Positions 1-7,749 of a stretch of DNA of 64,000 nt are shown here, one piece after another; within the stretch, counting starts at the first letter, position 1, and each line of letters begins with the position of its first letter. Both the position numbers and the translations under genes were made by a program. The stretch comes from Hymenobacter tibetensis. GTDB lineage: Bacteria > Bacteroidota > Bacteroidia > Cytophagales > Hymenobacteraceae. The DNA lies in the NCBI RefSeq assembly GCF_022827545.1, contig NZ_CP094669.1, positions 1 through 64,000 on the forward strand. The letters are read 5' to 3'. The notes beneath the pieces are model-generated. The model was not told the DNA's origin. It was given only the letters and a program-made list of their open reading frames with translations, and searched no databases.

Positions 1-192
1 CACGTACACCTCCTTTGTTTTCAAGGCAACAGCCTTTCCCATCACTCTCTCCCAGCTAGCCACTACCGTTACTTCGTTGAGCTTGCCTTGTAGGCGGTAT
101 GCTTTCAACAGGGCCTTGATGCTGTCTTTAAGGGAGACAATATCGCCTTGACGAGAGCTTTCCAATGACCTAGGTTTTTTCAAAATCGACAT
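1..192 (-). CDS. DUF721 (DciA-like) protein, 5' part only
   Basis: This is the first 64 residues of a DUF721 protein; the rest lies left of the window. The start codon is at 190-192. After a short basic head the visible blocks are LKDSIKALLKAYRLQGKL and WERVMGKAVALKTK, the usual start of this family. DUF721 includes DciA, the ancestral loader of the replicative helicase DnaB, and in Bacteroidota the gene lies just downstream of recF. Here recF is on the same strand with a gap of 75 bases, so the two are probably co-transcribed. A role in helicase loading is inferred from the family; only the N-terminus can be checked here. Confidence 0.8.
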   Translation of the reverse strand, partial: MSILKKPRSLESSRQGDIVSLKDSIKALLKAYRLQGKLNEVTVVASWERVMGKAVALKTKEVYV

Positions 193-267
193 GTATAATA
201 CGCGCGAGAAAAGGCAAAGTATTCTCCGCCGACGCGTTCAGTAAAGATACTACCGAGTGAGGCAGAA

Positions 268-1404
268 CTACAGCGGTATGACCGTTCCTCTCTCCACTCG
301 GAACCGGTTGACTTGCTCTGTGAGATTCGCCAACGCTTTGTCAGTACGGTCGAGGTGGGTGTCAGTTAGGAACACCTGGCCAAATGTGTGGTCAGCTACA
401 AGCTGCAACAGCCGTGTGATGCGCTTCTCGTCGAGCCGGTCGAAAATGTCATCCAGCAAAAGCAGCGGCTTGTGATGCTTGCGGGTAGCTAGGATTTCAA
501 ACTGGGCTAGCTTCAACGCAATGACGTAGGACTTCTGCTGGCCCTGCGACCCGTAGCTTTTCACTGGTAAGCCATCCATCAAGAAAACGAAGTCGTCTTT
601 GTGAGGCCCTACAGTGGTGCGCTGAAGAGTTAGGTCTTTGCGCTCATTGAGGCGAAGTAATTTGGCAAAGTCAGCTTCGGTGAGTTGGGACTTATACTCG
701 AGCGTGACAACCTCTCGGCTATCGGCTAGCAGCTGATAGTGTTGTAAGAAGAGGGGGGCGAAGTCTTGGAGAAACTGCTGCCGCGCTTCCACCAGTTTCT
801 GACCTGCCGGCACTAGCTGTTCATCGAGCACTAATAGGTACTCTCGGTCGTAGCCACCTTGGCGCTCGGAAGCAAGCTTCAACAACGAGTTGCGTTGGCG
901 AAGGATGTGGTTGTACGCCATAAGTAACTCCAGGTAGCTATGGTCAAGCTGGGAGATAAGGCTGTCGAAATACTTGCGGCGCTCCTCGCTACCCTGCCGA
1001 ATAAGGTCGGTGTCATAGGGGGAGATGAGAACAGCGGGATACTTACCGATGTGGTCAGAGATACGCTCGTATGGCTGCTTGTTATGCGTCACGGCTTTCT
1101 TCTGGCCTGCTCGTAAGCTCACCTGAATAACCTCGGCAGCAGCCGTTTCTGTGGCCTCCTCACCGAGACCTGCATCCTGTTGGAAACGGCCTTTCACCAC
1201 AAAGAACTCTTCGTCTTGTTTTATGCTTTGTATATCAGCAGTAGAGAAGGCACTTTTGGTGAGAGACAAGTAGTGGATTGCATCCAACAGGTTGGTCTTG
1301 CCGCTGCCATTGTCACCAACGAAACAATTAATTCGTGGAGAGAGCAGCAGATTAGCCTCGCTATAGTTTTTAAAGAACAGTAAATGCAGGCTTTCGAGAG
1401 TCAT
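268..1404 (-). CDS. recF: DNA replication/repair protein RecF
   Basis: RecF is an SMC-like ATPase that helps load RecA at single-strand gaps through the RecFOR pathway. The 378-residue length fits the family. The Walker A motif GDNGSGKT is at residues 30-37, the signature-like GSQGQQKS near 285, and Walker B LLLLDDIFDRLD near 314-325. VGPHKDDF, also typical of RecF, precedes the signature. The start at 1404 gives the classic opening in which a short strand and an N-Y pair precede Walker A. Upstream it faces the pdhA gene divergently with only 66 bases between the two start codons. Downstream it is followed by the DUF721 gene. Confidence 0.96.
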   Translation of the reverse strand: MTLESLHLLFFKNYSEANLLLSPRINCFVGDNGSGKTNLLDAIHYLSLTKSAFSTADIQSIKQDEEFFVVKGRFQQDAGLGEEATETAAAEVIQVSLRAGQKKAVTHNKQPYERISDHIGKYPAVLISPYDTDLIRQGSEERRKYFDSLISQLDHSYLELLMAYNHILRQRNSLLKLASERQGGYDREYLLVLDEQLVPAGQKLVEARQQFLQDFAPLFLQHYQLLADSREVVTLEYKSQLTEADFAKLLRLNERKDLTLQRTTVGPHKDDFVFLMDGLPVKSYGSQGQQKSYVIALKLAQFEILATRKHHKPLLLLDDIFDRLDEKRITRLLQLVADHTFGQVFLTDTHLDRTDKALANLTEQVNRFRVERGTVIPL

Positions 1405-1433
1405 ACGGGGTTCGGAATTGCAATCCTTTTACG

Positions 1434-1441
1434 TACTTTCG
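1434..1441 (+). promoter_or_regulatory. putative -7 box for pdhA (TACTTTCG)
   Basis: TACTTTCG followed by C fits the Bacteroidota -7 element TAnnTTTG with T to C at position 7. It ends 29 bases before the pdhA start, so the leader would be short. No TTG sits at the expected -33 distance, so the assignment rests on the -7 box alone. The same octamer lies upstream of the GH3-family gene at 17785. Confidence 0.45.
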
Positions 1442-1470
1442 CATCCCAAACGCGAACAACTGAAAGCAAG

Positions 1471-2649
1471 ATGGCGGAGACGAAAGTAAAGGCTGCCCCT
1501 AAGGCTTCCAATTCGGCGAAGAAATCGTCGACTACGAAGGCCGCATCCAAGCCCAATGAAGCTGCTGCCGAGCCGGTGAAGCAGCCAGATCCTATGTTGC
1601 CCCCTTCTAACCCCGAAGCAGAAGCTGCAACGGGTGCGCCGAAGGCTAGCACTCCAGAGAATCCTGAGTTTCCGAAAGAGACGTATCTGACTTGGTATGA
1701 GCAGATGCAACTTATGCGGAAGTTTGAGGAGAAAGCTGGTCAGCTATACGGTCAGCAGAAAATTAAAGGTTTCTGCCACCTCTACATTGGGCAAGAAGCT
1801 TGTGTGGCAGGTGCCGTGTCGGCCCTCACCAAGGACGACAAATGGATTACTGCTTACCGTGACCACGCCCATCCGCTGGCTCTCGGTACGTCGCCTAATG
1901 CTATCATGGCCGAGTTGTTTGCAAAAGCCACCGGCTGCTCGAAAGGCAAAGGCGGCTCGATGCACATATTCGACAACACGGTGAACTTTGTAGGCGGCCA
2001 CGGTATCGTGGGTGCTCAGGTTCCGATGGGAGCGGGTATTGCATTTGCCGAGAAGTACAACAAGACGGGCAACCTCTGCATCTGCTACATGGGCGACGGT
2101 GCCGTGCGCCAAGGCGCATTGCATGAAGCCTTCAACATGGCGATGCTGTGGAAGCTACCCGTCATTTTCGTAGTAGAGAACAACGGCTACGCCATGGGTA
2201 CTTCCGTGCAGCGTACCTCCAACGTAACCGAGCTCTACACCTTAGGTGAGTCGTATGACATGCCAGCGGAGCCCGTGAATGCTATGAACGTAGAGGACGT
2301 TCACAATGCGGTGGCAAGAGCTGCTGAGCGGGCACGCGCAGGCGAAGGCCCGACGTTCTTGGAATTCAAGACGTATCGGTACAAAGGCCACTCAATGAGT
2401 GACCCCGCCAAATACCGTACAAAAGAAGAACTGGAAGACTACCGTTCGCGCGATTCTATCGAGTCGGTACGCCACACCATCCTCACCCACAACATGGCCA
2501 CCGAGGATGACCTGAATGCTATTGACGAGAAAATCAAAGCAGCAGTACAGGAGTCGGTGGAGTTTGCTGAGAGCTCACCTTATCCTACCGCCGACGAGTT
2601 GTACAAAGACGTTTACGTACAGCAAGACTATCCTTATATCCGCGACTAG
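1471..2649 (+). CDS. pdhA: pyruvate dehydrogenase E1 component, alpha subunit
   Basis: E1 alpha uses thiamine diphosphate (TPP) to decarboxylate pyruvate and acetylate the lipoyl group of E2. From the ATG at 1471 the protein is 392 residues. The reading frame is open back to 1384, but that stretch overlaps the recF start and contains the likely promoter. YRDH is at 129-132. The TPP motif runs from GDG at 208-210 to NN at 237-238. The Ser-rich loop YRYKGHSMSDP is also present. An odd point is the first 65 residues or so, a Lys/Ala/Pro-rich tail that resembles the flexible linkers of E2 proteins and is not part of the E1 alpha fold. No E1 beta gene lies next to it; this subunit must come from elsewhere in the genome. 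Confidence 0.93.
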   Translation: MAETKVKAAPKASNSAKKSSTTKAASKPNEAAAEPVKQPDPMLPPSNPEAEAATGAPKASTPENPEFPKETYLTWYEQMQLMRKFEEKAGQLYGQQKIKGFCHLYIGQEACVAGAVSALTKDDKWITAYRDHAHPLALGTSPNAIMAELFAKATGCSKGKGGSMHIFDNTVNFVGGHGIVGAQVPMGAGIAFAEKYNKTGNLCICYMGDGAVRQGALHEAFNMAMLWKLPVIFVVENNGYAMGTSVQRTSNVTELYTLGESYDMPAEPVNAMNVEDVHNAVARAAERARAGEGPTFLEFKTYRYKGHSMSDPAKYRTKEELEDYRSRDSIESVRHTILTHNMATEDDLNAIDEKIKAAVQESVEFAESSPYPTADELYKDVYVQQDYPYIRD

Positions 2650-2708
2650 CTTCTTGCTGATGCGGAGTCTTACCCGGCCTTGGCCGTTGTGACCTAGCCA
2701 TTACTTCA

Positions 2709-3482
2709 ATGTCGAAAATTCCATATACGGGCAAAACCCCCGGCGCCCGTCAGCCCCAACAACCGGTTTCGGCTGACCCGCTAGCTACTGAGAGCTACTC
2801 TCCTCAGCACCCCATGCTGGAAGACCCAGACGCACTAGCCGTCCGGTTGGTGGAGACCGAGGACTTTCTGCGTCGGAAGAAAGGGATACTCCTCGGCTTA
2901 CTCATTGCACTGGTGTTAGCGGTAGTGGGTGCTCTGGCCTTTTTTACGTGGCGTAGCTCGCAAGACAGCAAAGCGCAGGCCGCCATGTTTCAAGCCGTAA
3001 ACTACTGGGAGGCCGACTCCCTGAAGAAGGCAATGAAAGGTGACGGACAATATGTGGGATTGGAGTCAGTTGCTAATGAGTACGGCGGCACAGATGCTGG
3101 CAACCTAGCAAATTTTTATGCTGGGGTTGCAGCTCTCAAGCAAGGCCAGTACAAGGCAGCATCAGACTACTTGGAAGACTTCTCTTCAAAGGACTTGTTG
3201 ATTCAGGCACGCGCTTATGCTTTGCTAGGCGATGCCAACCTAGAGCAGAACAAGTACAAGGAAGCTGCTGACTTCTACGAGAAGGCAGCCAACCACAACG
3301 CCAACGAACAGTTCACGCCGGGCTACCTAATGAAGCAAGCTACTGCGCTGGAGCTTTCCAAAAACTACGATGGCGCCGTAAAAGCATATGACCGTATCCT
3401 GACCGAGTACCCCAACTCGTTTGAAGTAAACGAAGCCCGCCAGTACAAAGCGCGTGCGGAAGGCATGACGGCTAGCAAGTAA
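2709..3482 (+). CDS. membrane-anchored TPR protein (YfgM-like)
   Basis: The protein has 257 residues: a soluble N-terminal tail of about 58 residues, one membrane segment at about 59-80 (ILLGLLIALVLAVVGALAFF), then a helical C-terminal part with TPR-like repeats. The clearest repeat spans about 160-195 (ARAYALLGDANLEQNKYKEA) and another follows at about 205-240. The single-span-plus-TPR layout is that of YfgM-type proteins, which in E. coli associate with the Sec translocon and PpiD. That role is an inference here. The gene starts 59 bases after pdhA and ends just before a strong terminator, so it may be the last gene of a pdhA transcript. Confidence 0.7.
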   Translation: MSKIPYTGKTPGARQPQQPVSADPLATESYSPQHPMLEDPDALAVRLVETEDFLRRKKGILLGLLIALVLAVVGALAFFTWRSSQDSKAQAAMFQAVNYWEADSLKKAMKGDGQYVGLESVANEYGGTDAGNLANFYAGVAALKQGQYKAASDYLEDFSSKDLLIQARAYALLGDANLEQNKYKEAADFYEKAANHNANEQFTPGYLMKQATALELSKNYDGAVKAYDRILTEYPNSFEVNEARQYKARAEGMTASK

Positions 3483-3507
3483 GACATAGCCAGCATACAG
3501 TAAAGCA

Positions 3508-3540
3508 AAAGGACGGTGTGAAGCCGTCCTTTTCTTTTTG
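3508..3540 (+). terminator. rho-independent terminator
   Basis: A 10-bp perfect stem (AAAAGGACGG at 3508-3517 with CCGTCCTTTT at 3525-3534) encloses a 7-base loop and is followed by a T-rich run to 3540. It ends the pdhA/TPR transcript and separates it from ribH. Confidence 0.85.
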
Positions 3541-3619
3541 TAGAAGGGCAGATGATCTGTTAGCACATCTTCTTCTACGCGCGGCGCAAGCTGCTAAAAA
3601 TTGTCAAACCAAGCACTCC

Positions 3620-4096
3620 ATGGCAACAGCTCTCAAAAACCTAAGCGACTACACTTCCGACCAATTCATTGACATCTCCGAAAAGCGCTTTGGCCTGGTA
3701 GTAGCCGAGTGGAACCGAGAGATAACCGATACCCTAGCCAAGGGAGCGTACGACACCCTCATCAAGCACGGCGCAAAAGAAGAGAACATCTTCCGCAACA
3801 CAGTACCCGGTAGTTTTGAACTCACACTAGGGGCGCAGTTGCTCGCCCAGCACGACGAAATAGACGCCGTTATTTGCTTGGGAGTAGTCATTAAGGGTGA
3901 GACCAAACACGACGACTACATCTGCCACGCCGTGGCCAGTGGGATTACCAACGTAGGACTCAAGTTCAATAAGCCCGTCATCTTTGGCTTGGTAACGACC
4001 AACACGCTAGAGCAGGCTTGGGACCGGGCCGGGGGAAAGCACGGCAATAAAGGGGTGGAAGGTGCGGTAGCAGCCATCCACATGCTTGGGTTCTAA
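3620..4096 (+). CDS. ribH: 6,7-dimethyl-8-ribityllumazine synthase
   Basis: RibH condenses 5-amino-6-ribitylamino-uracil with dihydroxybutanone phosphate, the step before riboflavin synthase. The protein is 158 residues from the ATG at 3620. The frame is open upstream to 3518, but that part overlaps the terminator and is not conserved in kind. Family motifs seen are FGLVVAEWNREI near the N-terminus, PGSFELTLGAQLLA, GVVIKGETKHDDYICHAV with the catalytic His, and GLVTTNTLEQAWDRAGGK. No other riboflavin gene is adjacent, and no FMN riboswitch is visible upstream. Confidence 0.96.
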   Translation: MATALKNLSDYTSDQFIDISEKRFGLVVAEWNREITDTLAKGAYDTLIKHGAKEENIFRNTVPGSFELTLGAQLLAQHDEIDAVICLGVVIKGETKHDDYICHAVASGITNVGLKFNKPVIFGLVTTNTLEQAWDRAGGKHGNKGVEGAVAAIHMLGF

Positions 4097-4139
4097 GCTC
4101 AACACTTGTAAAGGGTATATGAAGTTTAAAGGGCCTGCC

Positions 4140-4168
4140 TTGATTATCAAGGCAAAAGCGTAGCTTTG
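4140..4168 (+). promoter_or_regulatory. promoter with -33 TTG and -7 TAGCTTTG
   Basis: TTG at 4140-4142 and TAGCTTTG at 4161-4168 are separated by 18 bases, which matches the Bacteroidota primary-sigma promoter (TTG, about 19 bases, TAnnTTTG). It would drive the DksA-like gene at 4342 with an unusually long leader of about 170 bases. The -33 element is embedded in a perfect 8-bp hairpin, TGCCTTGA/TCAAGGCA at 4136-4154. Confidence 0.65.
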
Positions 4169-4341
4169 CGCCCGAAAAAGCCAGGTCGAACGGGCCGGGT
4201 TTGGATGAAAGGCGGTTATGACGGAGGATGTTAGCAAACTTAATTGCTTGCATTGCTGTTGAGGCCACATCCAAAGAATCTCGCCGGTCGTGCCGGCAGC
4301 CTCTTCATTCTCCAATCCTAGTTTACTTTTTCTTACCCGAC

Positions 4342-4725
4342 ATGAGTGACGAAACTATCCGCTATTCCAGGGAAGATCTGGCCGAATTCGAGCAAATCAT
4401 CCAGGATAAGCTTACCGCTGCCCGCAAAGAGGTTGTTTTCATCAAAGAAACCTTGAGCCGCAAAAATGACTCTGGCACCGACAACACGGCCTCGTCGTCG
4501 AAGGTACTGGAGGATGGAGCTGATACTGCCGAGAAGGAGAGCTTGAACCAGTTGGCTTCCCGCCAGATGAAGTTCATCCAACAGCTCGAAAACGCGCTGG
4601 TCCGTATCAAGAACAGCACCTATGGTGTGTGCATTGGCACGGGCAAACTGATTCCGAAGGAACGCCTACGGGCCGTACCACACACGCAGCATTCCATTGA
4701 AGCCAAAATGGCTCGCCGCGACTAG
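4342..4725 (+). CDS. TraR/DksA-family regulator without intact zinc finger
   Basis: DksA-type proteins bind the RNA polymerase secondary channel and work with ppGpp to adjust transcription. From the ATG at 4342 the protein has 127 residues. It has a long coiled-coil region at about 10-90, then the DksA-like block YGVCIGTGKLIPKERLRAVPH at about 94-114. Only one of the four expected zinc cysteines remains (C97); the other three positions are T100, S118 and A121. Loss of the cysteines is common in Bacteroidota members of the family. The gene stands alone between ribH and the pseudouridine synthase, with its own promoter and a hairpin behind it. Confidence 0.88.
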   Translation: MSDETIRYSREDLAEFEQIIQDKLTAARKEVVFIKETLSRKNDSGTDNTASSSKVLEDGADTAEKESLNQLASRQMKFIQQLENALVRIKNSTYGVCIGTGKLIPKERLRAVPHTQHSIEAKMARRD

Positions 4726-4746
4726 TAACACCAAGCAGTAATTAAT

Positions 4747-4809
4747 TGCCCGGATTGCGGGCCGGCTTCTCCACATTGGGAGGGCGGCTAGCAATCCGGG
4801 CACTGTTTT
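4747..4809 (+). terminator. hairpin after the DksA-like gene
   Basis: A perfect 12-bp stem (TGCCCGGATTGC at 4747-4758, GCAATCCGGGCA at 4791-4802) has a 32-base loop and a short T4 run. The loop is longer than in a standard terminator, but position and stem suggest it ends the upstream transcript. Confidence 0.6.
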
Positions 4810-4899
4810 CCTGGGTGTTTCGTTAGCAGCGAAAAGACCCTGACAGTACATAGTAGTTTTCACCTGTACCGTAGCGATACGGAACTCATCCTTGCAACC

Positions 4900-6855
4900 A
4901 TGAGCAAGAAACATAACGCAGACGATACGGCGGGACGTCGTAACCGCTCCGACCAGCCCTCCGGGTCGGGTTTCTACCAAAAGTTCAACACGCCCCGTCC
5001 AGCTAGCCGGGGCGGACGTCCAGATGCCCCACGTACGGGTGGCTTCACCGATCGGTCGGACCGCTCGGGTAGCGCTCCACGTTCCGGTGATGGTGCACGC
5101 CGCGAAGGTGGAGCTCCACGCTCCGGCTTTGGACGTAGTACCGGTGACCGGCCAACTGGCTTCACGGGACCTAAAAAGTTTGGTGGCACCGGTGGCTTTG
5201 GCAAACCTGCTGGTGGCGGCTACAACCGGGGTGGTGAAGGAAGCTTTGGCAGTAACCGGCCCTACGGCAACCGACAGACCGAAGGAGGCGCCAGTCGCTC
5301 TTTCAACTCGGAGCGTTCATTCGACCGCTCAGAGTCGCGCCGCGACGATGATCGGCGGCCAAGCGGCTACAGCAGCTCGCGCAACAACGACGAACGACCA
5401 GCCCGGCCGTTCACGCCCAAGCAAACCTGGAAAGGCCAGCCGTATCAACAGGAAGGTCAGCCGGCTGTGCCCCGTGGGGCAGCCGGGGAGCGGAACCGGA
5501 AATTTATTAAGACGGCCCCTGTGCAACCGGGTGCCGCAACTCCGGCTCCACGCGAAACACCCTTCAAACGGGAAGTGGACCCAACCGAAAACCTAGGTCC
5601 AGATCGGGCCATTCGGCCAGCCCGGCCTTTCGACTTCCGTGGCCGTCCAGATGGTTTCAATGAGGATGCTCCACAGCGTCCTGCGTCTGGTGCCAGCTCG
5701 CGCGATGAGCAGCCTCGGAGCCGCTTCAACGAACGGCGCGAAGGCGACTTTGGCAGCAAGAGCACGGGCGAGCGTAGCACGTCTGGTACGCGCAGCTACG
5801 GCGAGCGGAAAGAAGGTGGCTTTGGTGCTCCCCGCAGCTATGGTGGCCAGCAGGAGAGAGGATACGGCAGCCGGCCCGCCGGACAAGGCTTTGGAGAAGT
5901 AAGACCCGCTGCCCGCCCATACGGCGAGCGGAACGAGCGTCCGGCAACCCGGCCTGCTGGTGAGCGGACCGAACGGCCTCTGCGCCCCGATACGCGCCGG
6001 GGCCGCGATGCGGCAACCCCTCATCGGGCAGACAAGATGAAGCATGGGGAAGTGGCTGGGCAAGCTCCCGACTACAAGAACCTCAAGCACTACGAGCAAG
6101 ACAAAACCCGTGGCAACAAGCGCCGCCGGGAAGAGGAAGACGACAACGGAGAAATCCGGTTGAACCGCTACATCGCTAACGCAGGCATTTGCTCGCGGCG
6201 AGATGCGGATGCGCTGATTGCGGCCGGAGAGATAAAAGTGAACGGGGAGGTGGTAACCGAAATGGGCTACAAAGTGCAGCCCACCGATACCGTGCAGTAC
6301 GGCAAAACCAACCTCAACCGTGAGAAGCTAGTGTACGTGCTGCTCAACAAGCCCAAAGACTTTATCACGACTACCGAAGACCCTGAAGGTCGGCGAACAG
6401 TGATGGAGTTGGTGAAGGAAGCTTCTAAGGAGCGCGTCTTCCCCGTGGGGCGTCTTGACCGCAACACCACCGGACTCTTGCTGTTCACCAACGACGGCGA
6501 AGTTGCACAGAAGCTCTCGCACCCATCGCACCGAAACAAGAAAATCTATCAGGTAGAGCTAAGCCAGCCTCTGACGGAAGACCACTTAAAGCAAATTGCA
6601 GCGGGAGTGGAGCTGGAAGATGGCAAAGCCGAGGTGGATGATGTAGCCGTAGTAGCGGGCAACCCGCACTTCGTGGGCATTGAAATCCACATTGGCCGCA
6701 ACCGGATTGTGCGTCGCATTTTCGAGCACCTTGGCTACGAAGTGGTGACGCTGGACCGGGTGCAGTACGCGGGACTAACCAAGAAGGATCTCCCCCGTGG
6801 CAAGTGGCGTTTCCTCAATGAGAAGGAAGTTATCCGCCTGAAGTATTTCATGTAG
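4900..6855 (+). CDS. 23S rRNA pseudouridine synthase (RluB/RsuA family) with long disordered head
   Basis: The C-terminal 235 residues form a standard RsuA/RluB-family enzyme, which converts a uridine of rRNA to pseudouridine. An S4 RNA-binding domain spans about 418-465 (LNRYIANAGICSRRDADALI). The catalytic domain follows, with the active-site Asp at D520 in GRLDRNTTGLLL. Before it lies a head of about 415 residues made almost only of Gly, Arg, Ser, Pro and Asp/Glu, with repeats such as SYGERKEGGFGAPRSYGG and many RPxGER units. Its reading frame is open throughout and joins the enzyme without a break. Such Arg/Gly-rich tails bind RNA in other proteins; the role here is inferred. The exact rRNA target (RluB-like position 2605) cannot be told from sequence alone. 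Confidence 0.88.
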   Translation: MSKKHNADDTAGRRNRSDQPSGSGFYQKFNTPRPASRGGRPDAPRTGGFTDRSDRSGSAPRSGDGARREGGAPRSGFGRSTGDRPTGFTGPKKFGGTGGFGKPAGGGYNRGGEGSFGSNRPYGNRQTEGGASRSFNSERSFDRSESRRDDDRRPSGYSSSRNNDERPARPFTPKQTWKGQPYQQEGQPAVPRGAAGERNRKFIKTAPVQPGAATPAPRETPFKREVDPTENLGPDRAIRPARPFDFRGRPDGFNEDAPQRPASGASSRDEQPRSRFNERREGDFGSKSTGERSTSGTRSYGERKEGGFGAPRSYGGQQERGYGSRPAGQGFGEVRPAARPYGERNERPATRPAGERTERPLRPDTRRGRDAATPHRADKMKHGEVAGQAPDYKNLKHYEQDKTRGNKRRREEEDDNGEIRLNRYIANAGICSRRDADALIAAGEIKVNGEVVTEMGYKVQPTDTVQYGKTNLNREKLVYVLLNKPKDFITTTEDPEGRRTVMELVKEASKERVFPVGRLDRNTTGLLLFTNDGEVAQKLSHPSHRNKKIYQVELSQPLTEDHLKQIAAGVELEDGKAEVDDVAVVAGNPHFVGIEIHIGRNRIVRRIFEHLGYEVVTLDRVQYAGLTKKDLPRGKWRFLNEKEVIRLKYFM

Positions 6856-6907
6856 GAACGCAACCTTACACCCTGAAAGGTTATCCTCAAGTAGTAATCT
6901 GTAGGTG

Positions 6908-6970
6908 GAACGCCTGTAGTGTGAATGCGCTGGCCCCTAGTGGTTAGCGCATTTCACGCACTAGGCGTTC
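6908..6970. repeat. imperfect inverted repeat between rluB-like gene and coaX
   Basis: Arms of 24 and 25 bases at 6908-6931 and 6946-6970 pair with a few mismatches around a 14-base loop. Both arms begin or end with GAACGCCT/AGGCGTTC. There is no T run behind it. It may act as a terminator or mRNA-stabilising hairpin. Confidence 0.55.
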
Positions 6971-7005
6971 TGCTACATTCCCCCTCTTATTCATTGTTTG
7001 CCGCT

Positions 7006-7749
7006 GTGCGCACCTTCACCCTCGATATTGGCAATACCGCCGCGAAGTATGGCTGCTTCGAGGACGATAGGCTGGTGGAAATGGGCTCGACGGCAACCAC
7101 CCAACAAGTAACGGAGTTGGTGCGGCGGCTACAGCCGCACCATGCCATGGTATCCTCGGTGGCAGCCTCAACGAGTGAGTGGGTGGAGGTACTGCAACCA
7201 GAGGTGAAAGGAACAGTACTAAGTTTCAGTCCGGCCACTACACCGCTGCCGCTGCAAAACGCCTATGCCACGCCGCACACGCTAGGAGCCGACCGGTTGG
7301 CAGCTGCTGTAGGGGCAGCGTGGAAGAGGCCCGGCCAGGATACGCTGATTGTGGACGCAGGAACAGCCATAAAGTGCGACTTGGTGGAAGGTGGGCACAC
7401 GTTTCGAGGAGGGAGCATAGCGCCAGGGCTGCAATTACGGTTTCGGGCGCTGCACACGTTTACGGGGCGTTTGCCGTTGGTGGAATTACCTACTGACCTA
7501 GCCGCTTCCATACCACTAACCGGCAACGACACGCAGACCGCCATTCGTAGCGGCGTACTGAATGGAGCTGCCGCTGAAGTAAACGGATTGATTGACAGCT
7601 ACCGGGAACAATTCCCAACGCTGGGAGTGGTACTTGCTGGCGGCGACGCCGCGTTTTTCCAACCCCGCTTGAAAGGTCTTATCTTTGCCATTCCGGAGCT
7701 CGTTCTACTTGGGCTTCACCGCATATTAGCTTACAATGTTGAACTCTAA
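7006..7749 (+). CDS. coaX: type III pantothenate kinase
   Basis: CoaX phosphorylates pantothenate, the first step from vitamin B5 to CoA; type III enzymes need a monovalent cation and are not inhibited by CoA. The GTG at 7006 gives 247 residues, the normal size, and places the ATP-binding DIGNT at residues 7-11. A start further upstream at 6925 would put it in the hairpin region. GADR is at 94-97, DAGTA at 117-121 and GGSIAPG at about 135-141. It overlaps the next gene by 14 bases. PanC and PanD, which make pantothenate, are encoded at 31.5-32.9 kb. Confidence 0.93.
   Translation: MRTFTLDIGNTAAKYGCFEDDRLVEMGSTATTQQVTELVRRLQPHHAMVSSVAASTSEWVEVLQPEVKGTVLSFSPATTPLPLQNAYATPHTLGADRLAAAVGAAWKRPGQDTLIVDAGTAIKCDLVEGGHTFRGGSIAPGLQLRFRALHTFTGRLPLVELPTDLAASIPLTGNDTQTAIRSGVLNGAAAEVNGLIDSYREQFPTLGVVLAGGDAAFFQPRLKGLIFAIPELVLLGLHRILAYNVEL

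Noticed and set aside
4136..4154. Hairpin TGCCTTGA/TCAAGGCA as a ribH terminator.
   Set aside because: There is no T run, and the left arm contains the -33 TTG of a well-spaced promoter; I list it as part of the promoter region.
5593..6099. Several long frames on both strands within the Arg/Gly-rich head of the pseudouridine synthase.
   Set aside because: They arise from the repetitive GC-rich codons; only the frame continuous with the S4 domain makes sense.
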